A program made the position numbers and the translations under genes. This document shows positions 57,696-64,000 of a stretch of DNA of 64,000 nt, piece by piece; within the stretch, counting starts at the first letter, position 1, and every line of letters begins with the position of its first letter. Where the stretch lies: assembly GCA_965117015.1 (NCBI GenBank), contig OZ220747.1, positions 2,852,001-2,916,000 of the forward strand. Direction: 5' to 3'. The DNA is from Aldehydirespirator sp965117015. Its GTDB lineage: Bacteria > Actinomycetota > Acidimicrobiia > Acidimicrobiales > Aldehydirespiratoraceae. Below the pieces are notes generated by a model. That model had not been told where the DNA came from. It saw only the letters and a list, made by a program, of their open reading frames with translations, and ran no database searches.

Positions 57696-58646
57696 CTACA
57701 GTCCGATCGAGACGGCGACGCGGTCGGCGTGGAAGTCGGCCCCTCCCCAGGAGCGGGCCAGCGCCCATGAGCGCTTCAGGTAGAGGTGCAGGTCGTGCTC
57801 GGTGGTGTAGCCGATGGCACCGTGGCACTGCAGGGCGGCCCGGCCGGTGACCGCAGCCGCATTCTGTGCCAGCCACTTGGCCTGCGACACGGCGCGGCCC
57901 GAGTCGGCGAGACCGTGGGCCATGGCATAAGCGGCGCAGAGCACCGCCGGACCCGCGAACTCGATCTGGATCCGGGCGTTGGCCAGGTGGTGCTTCACGG
58001 CCTGGAAGCTCCCGATCGGCCTGCCGAACTGGTGGCGTTGAGCCGCGTAGTCCACAGTGAGCTCCAGCATCCTGTGGCTGAGGCCGAGGAGCTCGGCCGC
58101 GGTGCCGAGCACCCCCCGCTCGAACGCAGCCTCCACCGCGGCCGCGTCGCCGGTGACCAGCTCCCCGGGCGCCAGGGGGTTCACCCGAGCGCAGTGCCTG
58201 GAGGCGTCCACCGTCTCCACCGGCTCGATCTCCACCTCGTCGGCTTCGTAGAGCCGCAGGCCGTCGTCTGAACGGAGCAGGAAGGCCTCGGCGTACGTGG
58301 CGGCCGGAACGAGCGCGCTGGAGGCGCCCAAGTCTGTCGTCACCGTCGCGCCGGCTACGCCCAGCGGAGCGGCCACCAGTGCGGTCGCCGTCAGCGGATG
58401 GGGCAGCGCCGCCCTGCCCGCCTCCTCCACCACTCCCACCAGGTATGTCTCGTCGAGCCCGAGACCTCCCTCGGACTCTGGGATGAGGACGGCTAGAGCC
58501 CCTGCGTCGGCCAGGGCGCGCCAGGCCGCGGGATCCGGCCCCTGGGTCCAGGACGCCCGCACCGCTGCCGGCGGGCACAGCTCGGTCAGCAGGTCTCGGG
58601 CTGTCGAACGCAGCGCCTCGCGGTCCTCGTCGAGCCCGAACCTCAT
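57696..58646 (-). CDS. Acyl-CoA dehydrogenase, smaller subunit-like
   Basis: Flavoprotein of the acyl-CoA dehydrogenase family, 316 aa, shorter than the usual 380. The N-terminal helical domain (FGLDEDREALRSTARDLL) and the C-terminal domain (RHQFGRPIGSFQAVKHHLANARI, CHGAIGYTTEHDLHLYLKRSW) are present, but the middle beta domain is reduced. It overlaps the second dehydrogenase gene by four bases. Such pairs in actinobacteria (for example the steroid FadE28-FadE29) form mixed tetramers, so a heteromeric enzyme is likely; the acyl chain oxidised is unknown. Confidence 0.87.
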   Translation of the reverse strand: MRFGLDEDREALRSTARDLLTELCPPAAVRASWTQGPDPAAWRALADAGALAVLIPESEGGLGLDETYLVGVVEEAGRAALPHPLTATALVAAPLGVAGATVTTDLGASSALVPAATYAEAFLLRSDDGLRLYEADEVEIEPVETVDASRHCARVNPLAPGELVTGDAAAVEAAFERGVLGTAAELLGLSHRMLELTVDYAAQRHQFGRPIGSFQAVKHHLANARIQIEFAGPAVLCAAYAMAHGLADSGRAVSQAKWLAQNAAAVTGRAALQCHGAIGYTTEHDLHLYLKRSWALARSWGGADFHADRVAVSIGL

Positions 58647-59794
58647 CGGGGCAGCCCGAGGACGCGTTCGGCCACGATGTTGCGCTGCACCTCGTTGGTC
58701 CCCGCATAGATGGGACCGGCCAGCGAGAACTGGTGCCCCTTGCTCCAGGGTCCCTCCAACTCCGCGTCGGTCCCGAGCAGGTCGAGGGCGATCTCGTGCA
58801 GCTCGATGTCGAGTTCCGACCACCACACCTTGGCCAGGCTGGCCTCAGATCCGAGGTCGTTGCCGTCGCGCAGCGCGGTGACCGTCTGGAGGGTCTGGAG
58901 CCGGTAGGCGTCGACCCGCATCCAGGCCGCGGCGATGCGGCGGCGCAGGGCCGGGTCCCCGCCGCGCTCCGCCCACAGATCGAGCAGGCCGGCCACGGTG
59001 GCCTGGTAGCGGCCCGGCGATCGCAGGAGCCCTCTCTCGGTGCTGGCCGCCGACACCGCCACGCTCCAGCCGCGGTCCACCTCCCCCAGAACCACGCTCG
59101 TGCCGACCGCGTCGTCGGGCAGGAACGCCTCGGTGAAGAACACCTCGGCGAATCCTTCGTCGCCGTCGAGGCGACCGAAACCGCGCACCACGATCCCGTC
59201 AAGGTCGAGCGGCACCAGCAGGTAGGTCAGCCCGCGGTGGCGCTCGGAGTCGGGGTCGGAGCGGAACAACCCGAATAGGTGGGTGCAGAACGCTCCCCGG
59301 GTGGTCCACGTCTTCTGGCCGTCGAGCACCCAGCCGCCGGGCACGCGGCGGGCCCGGCTGGACACCCCGGCCAGGTCGCTGCCCGCGTTGGGCTCGGACC
59401 AGCCCTGGCACCACAGGTCCTCCGCGGCGGCGATGCGGGGCAGCAGCAGGTCCTTCTGGGCCTGCGTGCCGTGCTCGAAGACCGACGGCGCCAGGATCTG
59501 GATCCCGTTCTGGGTGACCCGCTGGGGAGCCCCCGACCGCCAATACTCCTCCTCGAAGATCAGCCAGTCCCACAGCGTGCCGTCCCGGCCCCCGTAGGCC
59601 TCGGGCCAGGCCACAGCCGACCAGCCCGCCTCGAACAGGCGCCGCTCCCACAGCAGCTGCTGGGCGAACCCGTCGCGGGTGTCGCCGGAGAACTCGACGC
59701 CGATCTCCGCTCGCCACTCGGCCAGGCTCCGGTCCAGCCACCGGCGCAGATCCCGGCCCATGGCGGCCTGCGTCTCGCTCCAGTTCAGATCCAT
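58643..59794 (-). CDS. Acyl-CoA dehydrogenase, larger subunit-like
   Basis: Full-length acyl-CoA dehydrogenase, 383 aa. WCQGWSEPNAGSDLAGVSSRA is the FAD/substrate-binding middle-domain signature, and IYAGTNEVQRNIVAERVLGLPR closes the C-terminal domain. FEEEYWRSGAPQ and WSAVAWPEAYGG are typical of the steroid/bile-acid-like heteromeric subgroup. Paired by an ATGA overlap with the shorter dehydrogenase downstream. A start at ATG 59794 fits the family. It lies about 40 bp downstream of a tRNA. Confidence 0.9.
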   Translation of the reverse strand: MDLNWSETQAAMGRDLRRWLDRSLAEWRAEIGVEFSGDTRDGFAQQLLWERRLFEAGWSAVAWPEAYGGRDGTLWDWLIFEEEYWRSGAPQRVTQNGIQILAPSVFEHGTQAQKDLLLPRIAAAEDLWCQGWSEPNAGSDLAGVSSRARRVPGGWVLDGQKTWTTRGAFCTHLFGLFRSDPDSERHRGLTYLLVPLDLDGIVVRGFGRLDGDEGFAEVFFTEAFLPDDAVGTSVVLGEVDRGWSVAVSAASTERGLLRSPGRYQATVAGLLDLWAERGGDPALRRRIAAAWMRVDAYRLQTLQTVTALRDGNDLGSEASLAKVWWSELDIELHEIALDLLGTDAELEGPWSKGHQFSLAGPIYAGTNEVQRNIVAERVLGLPR

Positions 59795-59831
59795 CGCCGT
59801 CCCGGGTCCGAGTGTCAGTCCGCGCCGCCGG

Positions 59832-59904
<73 letters not shown>

Positions 59905-59924
59905 ATTCGACCCTATCGCTGCGG

Positions 59925-59997
59925 CTCCGGGGGTGGGGCTCGAACCCACAACCTAGCGGTTAACAGCCGCTTGCTCTGCCAGTTGAGCTACCCCGGA
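59925..59997 (-). tRNA. tRNA-Asn (anticodon GTT)
   Basis: Minus-strand cloverleaf: acceptor TCCGGGG / CCCCGGA, anticodon arm AGCGG-CTGTTAA-CCGCT with GTT, T arm with TTCGAGC, discriminator G. Its first ten bases overlap the end of dnaG: the dnaG TAG stop is bases 8-10 of the tRNA. Confidence 0.94.
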
Positions 59998-61814
59998 TCA
60001 GCCTGTGAGGCTACCAGCGACCCCGATACGGACCCCTCGGATCGGCGTCCGTGCTCGACCAGCCAGGGAAGCAGGCTCGCCAGCGCGTCGTCACGGGTGT
60101 TGCGCTCGTCGAGCCGCTCCGACTGCGACTTGAGCCAGGCCACACTGGCGCTGTACTGCTGGCGTATGGCGGGATCGTCGGCGGAGGCGGCCAGGCGGCG
60201 CAGGTTGTTCATGGCGCGGCTGGCGGTGAGCCGGGCCACCCGAGCGAGCACATCCTCTACGGACGCGTTGCCCGCGTCCACCGCCAGCCGGTGCAGCAGT
60301 TGTGCCGCCGGCTCCGACACCAGATCGCACGCCTCCACCACGCCGCCGGTGTGATCGAGGGCCTCGAAGGCCTCGCGGTGCACCGGATCGCCGAACAGCG
60401 TCGCGTGCAGGCGGCCGGCCACCTCGTCGGGCCGGTGAACGGCCAGCTGCAGAGCCTCGTCCTCGGGCGTCAGTCGATCGTCGGCAGATCCGCGGGCCGA
60501 ACCGCCTCCGGCCGGACGGGACGGCGCCATGCTCGGCCCGCCGGCCGCGAAGCGGCGCAGATGGTCGGGATCCACATGGCAGCGGTCGGCGATCTCGACC
60601 ACATGGGGGTCGCGCACCATCGGGTCGGGATGCTCGTTCACCACGGCCACCGCCCGCTCCGCGGACCGGGCCCGGCTCTCGATGGTGGACAGGTCCGCGC
60701 CGGCCAGGGCCCGGTCCACCCGGAACTGCAGGAAGGGCAGGGCGTTCTCGATCGCCCGATGCAGAGCCTCCGGCTCGGAGCGGCCCAGATCCCCGGGATC
60801 TTTACCGGCGGGCAGATCGGCCACCAGCACCTCCAACTCGAACTGGCGCTCCCAGGCGTAGACCCGGCCTGCGGCCGCGGCCCCCGCCGCGTCGGCGTCG
60901 AAGGCCAGCACGAGCCGGTCGGCCGAGAACCGCTTGAGCAGCCGCACATGCTCCTCGGTGAGGGCCGTTCCGCAGGTGGCCACGGCCAGCTCGATGCCGG
61001 CCTCCGCGCATCCGATCACGTCGGTGTAGCCCTCGCACACCACCGCCCGACCGGCCTTGACGATCTCCTTGCGGTGCTCGTGCAGCCCGTAGAGGACCCT
61101 GCTCTTGTCGTAGGTCTTGGCGTCGGTCGAGGTGTTCAGGTACTTGGGGCCGTCGACCCCCGGCATGATCCGGCCGCCGAAGCCGACCGGATCGCCCCGC
61201 TCGTCGCTGATGGGGAACAGGATCCGGCCCCGGAAGAAGTCCTGCTGGCGCCCGCCGCGGTTCACGAACCCCAGGCCCGAGTCGCGCAGATCGTCGTTCG
61301 AGAGCCGCAGATGCTTGGCCAGATGGTCCCAGCCGTCCGGCGCCCATCCGATCTTCCAGCGGCGCACGAGATCCCCGTCGTAGCCGCGGGATCTGAGATA
61401 GTGCCGGGCCGATCCTGCGTCGCGCCCGTCGAGCAGCCGCTGGTGGTAGAAGTCCCTGGCCTTGGCCACCGCCTCCAGCAGCCGCCGCCGGCGACTCCGG
61501 GCCGCGCTCTCGTCCCGGCTGGTGTACTGCACCCGTATCCCGGCCCGCCCGGCCAGGAACTCGACTGCGCCCGCGAAATCGAGCCCCTCTATCTCCTGCA
61601 CGAAGGTGATGACGTCGCCGCTGCGCTGGCAGCCGAAGCAGTAGTACACGCCCTTCTCAGGTGACACCGACAGCGACGGGGTGCGCTCGCCGTGCAGCGG
61701 GCAGCGTGCCATCCACTGCCTCCCCGAGCGCTTGATCTCGGTGTGCTCCCCGATGATCGCGACGATGTCGGTGGCCGCCCGAACCCGGGCAATGTCGTCC
61801 GCCACGATCCCCAT
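59988..61814 (-). CDS. dnaG: DNA primase DnaG
   Basis: Replicative primase, 608 aa. The zinc-binding domain has Cys38, His41, Cys59 and Cys62 (ARCPLHGERTPSLSVSPEKG, YYCFGCQRSGD). The catalytic core includes KTYDKSRVLYGL and the TOPRIM motifs VVCEGYTDVIG and LAFDADAAG. The C-terminal helicase-interaction domain is the less conserved last 150 residues. ATG 61814 fits the family N-terminus; the longer open frame is not supported. Its stop codon falls inside tRNA-Asn. Confidence 0.96.
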   Translation of the reverse strand: MGIVADDIARVRAATDIVAIIGEHTEIKRSGRQWMARCPLHGERTPSLSVSPEKGVYYCFGCQRSGDVITFVQEIEGLDFAGAVEFLAGRAGIRVQYTSRDESAARSRRRRLLEAVAKARDFYHQRLLDGRDAGSARHYLRSRGYDGDLVRRWKIGWAPDGWDHLAKHLRLSNDDLRDSGLGFVNRGGRQQDFFRGRILFPISDERGDPVGFGGRIMPGVDGPKYLNTSTDAKTYDKSRVLYGLHEHRKEIVKAGRAVVCEGYTDVIGCAEAGIELAVATCGTALTEEHVRLLKRFSADRLVLAFDADAAGAAAAGRVYAWERQFELEVLVADLPAGKDPGDLGRSEPEALHRAIENALPFLQFRVDRALAGADLSTIESRARSAERAVAVVNEHPDPMVRDPHVVEIADRCHVDPDHLRRFAAGGPSMAPSRPAGGGSARGSADDRLTPEDEALQLAVHRPDEVAGRLHATLFGDPVHREAFEALDHTGGVVEACDLVSEPAAQLLHRLAVDAGNASVEDVLARVARLTASRAMNNLRRLAASADDPAIRQQYSASVAWLKSQSERLDERNTRDDALASLLPWLVEHGRRSEGSVSGSLVASQADPG

Positions 61815-61867
61815 CCCGGCCGAACATACCAGCCCCGCCGGACGCCGATCCGCGGCCGGCGGTCGGG

Positions 61868-63190
61868 CTACCGGAGCCGGTCTGTGAGGTAGTCGACGAG
61901 CCGGTCGATGCCTACCCGGTCCTGGGCCATGGAGTCGCGGTCGCGCACCGTGACCGCGTCGTCGTCGAGGGTGTCGAAGTCGACGGTCACGCACAGCGGC
62001 GTGCCGATCTCGTCCTGGCGCCGGTAGCGGCGCCCGATGGCCTGGGTCTCGTCGTAGTCGCAGCTCCAGCGGCCCTTGAGCAGGTCGAACACCCGTTGCG
62101 CCACCGGCACCAGCACGTCCTTGCGCGACAGGGGCAGCACCGCCACCTGGTACGGCGCCAGCCGGCGGTCGAGCCGGAGCACGACCCGCTCGGCGTCGTT
62201 GACGACTTCGGTGTGGTAGGCGTCCATCAGGAAGGCCATGGCGGCCCGGGTCGCGCCCGCGGCCGGCTCGATCACATGGGGCGTGTAGTGCTCGCTGGTG
62301 GCTGGATCGAAGAACTCGAGGCGCTCGCCCGAGCGCTCGGAGTGGCAGCGCAGGTCGTAGTCGCCCCGGTTGGCGATGCCCTCGAGTTCGTCCCAGCCCC
62401 AGGGGAACAGGAACTCCACGTCGGAGGTGGCCGACGAGTAGTGGCTCAGCTCGTCGGCGTCGTGGGCCCGCAGCCGCAGCATCTCGGGATTGATGCCCAG
62501 GTCCAGGTACCACTTGTGGCGGGCCTCGCACCAGTGCTCGAACCAGGTTGTGGCCTCGTCCGGCAGCACGAAGTACTCCATCTCCATCTGCTCGAACTCA
62601 CGGGTGCGGAACACGAAGTTGCCCGGCGTGATCTCGTTGCGGAACGACTTCCCGATCTGGGCGATGCCGAAGGGCGGGCTCTTGCGGCTGGTCCGGAGGA
62701 CGTTGGCGAAGTTGATGAACATGCCCTGGGCCGTCTCAGGGCGGAGGTAGACCTGCGCCGCGGAGTCGGCCACCGGACCGGCGTGGGTGGCGAACATCAG
62801 GTTGAACTGCCGGGGCTCGGTGAACTGTCCCCGCTCACCGCACTCGGGGCAGGTCTCCGGATCATCGAGCTTGTCGGAGCGGTGGCGGGTCCCGCATGAT
62901 CGGCAGTCCACCATGGGGTCGGTGAAGTTCTCGAGATGGCCGGAGGCCTCCCACACCGCGGGCGGCGACAGGATCGAAGCATCCAGGCCGACCACGTCGT
63001 GGCGGAGCTGCACCATCGACCGCCACCACTGCTCCTTGACGTTGCGCAGCAGCAGCACTCCCAGCGGCCCGTAGTCGTAGGCCGAGCGGAAGCCGCCGTA
63101 GATCTCCGCGGAGCGGAACACGAAGCCGCGCCGCACACAGAGGTTGACGATCGCGTCGAACAGCTCTGGCTCTGGGCGGGACTCTGCCAT
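61868..63190 (-). CDS. glyS: Glycyl-tRNA synthetase (class II, homodimeric)
   Basis: Single-chain glycyl-tRNA synthetase, 440 aa. Motif 2 is GKSFRNEITPGNFVFRTREFEQMEMEYF and motif 3 lies in EPAAGATRAAMAFLMDAY. A small zinc ribbon is formed by CRSCGTRH and CPECGERG in the insertion. The C-terminal anticodon-binding domain is PYQVAVLPLSRKDVLVPVAQRV. ATG 63190 (MAESRPEPELFD) is preferred to the TTG nine bases upstream. It lies between recO and dnaG, as in other actinobacteria. Confidence 0.96.
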   Translation of the reverse strand: MAESRPEPELFDAIVNLCVRRGFVFRSAEIYGGFRSAYDYGPLGVLLLRNVKEQWWRSMVQLRHDVVGLDASILSPPAVWEASGHLENFTDPMVDCRSCGTRHRSDKLDDPETCPECGERGQFTEPRQFNLMFATHAGPVADSAAQVYLRPETAQGMFINFANVLRTSRKSPPFGIAQIGKSFRNEITPGNFVFRTREFEQMEMEYFVLPDEATTWFEHWCEARHKWYLDLGINPEMLRLRAHDADELSHYSSATSDVEFLFPWGWDELEGIANRGDYDLRCHSERSGERLEFFDPATSEHYTPHVIEPAAGATRAAMAFLMDAYHTEVVNDAERVVLRLDRRLAPYQVAVLPLSRKDVLVPVAQRVFDLLKGRWSCDYDETQAIGRRYRRQDEIGTPLCVTVDFDTLDDDAVTVRDRDSMAQDRVGIDRLVDYLTDRLR

Positions 63191-63208
63191 GGGAGGCAAG
63201 GGTAGGAG

Positions 63209-63928
63209 CTAAGTGCGGTCCAGCACGGTCACCGATCGCAGCCGCCGCTCCAGATGGGTCTCGATCGCCGCGGTGGCGATGGCGGTCACCTCGGTGGTGG
63301 CGTCGTCGGCCGGCCGGCGCAACGCCGCCCCCAGCCGGCCGCCGAGGATCTGGCGAAGCATCTCCAGGGCCTCCCGGCTGATCGGCCGGCCGTGGCGGCA
63401 CCGGTGGCACAGCACCCCGCCGGCATCGATGTCGAGCGCCTCGAAGGGCTCGCCTGCTCCGCAGGCCACGCAACTGCCTAGTTGGGGCTGCACGCCCTCC
63501 AGCGCCAGCAGCTTCAGGAAGAAACCCGCCACGACCAACTCGCTGGCGACGCGGTCCAGGGTGGTCAGGGCCCGGACGAGCATCACATGGCGGTCGGGGT
63601 CGCCTCCCGTCTCGGGCGCCAGATGATCGACGGCTTCCAGCATGGCGGAGGCTCGGGCGAACCTGTCGGGGTCGGACCGGAGGCTCGCGAAGCGGTCGAT
63701 GGTCTCAGCCTGGGTGAGGGTGTCGAGGTCGCCCCGGCCCCGGTACAGCTGCACCGCCACGTGGCAGGCCGGCTCCAGGCGGGCGCCGAACTTCGAGCGG
63801 GTGCGCCGAACCCCCTTGGCCACCGCGCGCACCTTGCCATGGGCCAGCGTGTGCAGGTTGACGATGCGGTCTGCCTCGCCCAGCTTCCAGGTGCGCAGCA
63901 CCACCGCCTCGTCGCGGTAGAGGCTCAT
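63209..63928 (-). CDS. recO: DNA repair protein RecO
   Basis: RecF-pathway protein, 239 aa, that anneals strands and loads RecA. The N-terminal OB fold is MSLYRDEAVVLRTWKLGEADRIV, followed by AKGVRRTRSKFGARLEP. A helical C-terminal domain carries a zinc finger (SCVACGAGE and GVLCHRCRHG, four cysteines). It ends 19 bp before glyS on the same strand. The ATG start is preceded by a short gap to a further minus-strand open frame that runs off the window. Confidence 0.93.
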   Translation of the reverse strand: MSLYRDEAVVLRTWKLGEADRIVNLHTLAHGKVRAVAKGVRRTRSKFGARLEPACHVAVQLYRGRGDLDTLTQAETIDRFASLRSDPDRFARASAMLEAVDHLAPETGGDPDRHVMLVRALTTLDRVASELVVAGFFLKLLALEGVQPQLGSCVACGAGEPFEALDIDAGGVLCHRCRHGRPISREALEMLRQILGGRLGAALRRPADDATTEVTAIATAAIETHLERRLRSVTVLDRT

Positions 63929-63932
63929 CGCC

Positions 63933-64000
63933 CTAGCCCGGGCTGTCTCGCCTCTTGCCGTCGCCGTTGGCCGTGATGGCCGAGCTGGCGCCGTTGGGCG
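63933..64000 (-). CDS. Possible 3' end of a minus-strand gene (fragment)
   Basis: An open frame enters from the right edge and ends at TAG (63935-63933), four bases before the recO ATG. The last residues read NGASSAITANGDGKRRDSPG. Too short to assign; another frame is also open to the edge, so this is a guess based on the tight spacing to recO. Confidence 0.3.
   Translation of the reverse strand, partial: PNGASSAITANGDGKRRDSPG

Noticed and set aside
60051..61664. 537-codon plus-strand frame opposite dnaG
   Set aside because: Shadow of dnaG; no motif and no start signal.

Overview
The window is about 70% G+C, gene-dense and mostly made of overlapping minus-strand operons. The gene content points to an actinomycete of the class Acidimicrobiia or a close relative. 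The evidence is a division/cell-wall (dcw) cluster of actinobacterial type (SepF, YggT, DivIVA and FtsQ present, FtsA absent), an mtrA-mtrB-lipoprotein operon, a PimB-like mannosyltransferase, DUF3040 and DUF58/transglutaminase proteins, a group III phosphofructokinase, and very frequent ATGA/GTGA stop-start overlaps. The class assignment is an inference from style and synteny; no 16S rRNA gene is present.

Layout. 1-1.5 kb: a phosphatase-family gene cut by the left edge, divergent from an Rrf2 regulator. 1.5-4.4 kb: a glycine-betaine-type binding protein and a BCCT carrier. 4.5-25 kb: one long minus-strand dcw block, read from mraZ at 24.9 kb leftward through rsmH, ftsL-like, ftsI, murE, mraY, murD, ftsW, murG, murC, murB, ftsQ, ftsZ, pgeF, yggS, sepF, yggT and divIVA to a TraR/DksA-like gene, lspA and a pseudouridine synthase. 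It makes the lipid-linked peptidoglycan precursor and the septal machine; murF is missing from its usual place. 25-26.6 kb: LplA-family, HNH and small conserved genes. 26.6-31.2 kb: MoxR, DUF58 and transglutaminase operon. 31.2-36.3 kb: DUF3040, dinB, and a two-component operon with a GerMN lipoprotein. 36.3-42.4 kb: pfkA, ROK kinase, SRPBCC protein, PimB-like mannosyltransferase, queG, trpD. 42.4 kb: RNase P RNA. 42.8-48.6 kb: membrane protein, zinc-ribbon protein, oxidoreductase, HAD phosphatase, Dyp peroxidase, acyl-CoA ligase. 48.7-51.7 kb: transhydrogenase pntAA-pntAB-pntB. 51.7-59.8 kb: TrpB2, CBS protein, enoyl-CoA hydratase, tRNA-Val, DUF4389, inositol-phosphatase-like protein, a peroxiredoxin and two acyl-CoA dehydrogenases. 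59.8-64 kb: two tRNAs, dnaG, glyS, recO and a fragment.

The most striking item is the peroxiredoxin at 57176-57631. An in-frame TGA sits exactly where the peroxidatic cysteine belongs, so it is a candidate selenoprotein that ordinary gene callers truncate. Other unusual structure: (i) two places (ROK/pfkA and pntAB/pntB) where a short tandem duplication has built one or two mini-ORFs of 11-12 codons, joined to their neighbours by TGATG overlaps; (ii) a dispersed element of about 95 bp, found between genes and also inside the queG reading frame; (iii) tRNA genes that overlap coding genes at both ends (dnaG stop inside tRNA-Asn, a start codon at the CCA end of tRNA-Val); (iv) five 10-bp-phased KGG repeats over the mraZ promoter; (v) a 24-bp inverted repeat between mraZ and rsmH.

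No stretch longer than about 300 bases lacks a gene, apart from the region filled by RNase P RNA. I saw no CRISPR array, insertion sequence, prophage or rRNA gene.
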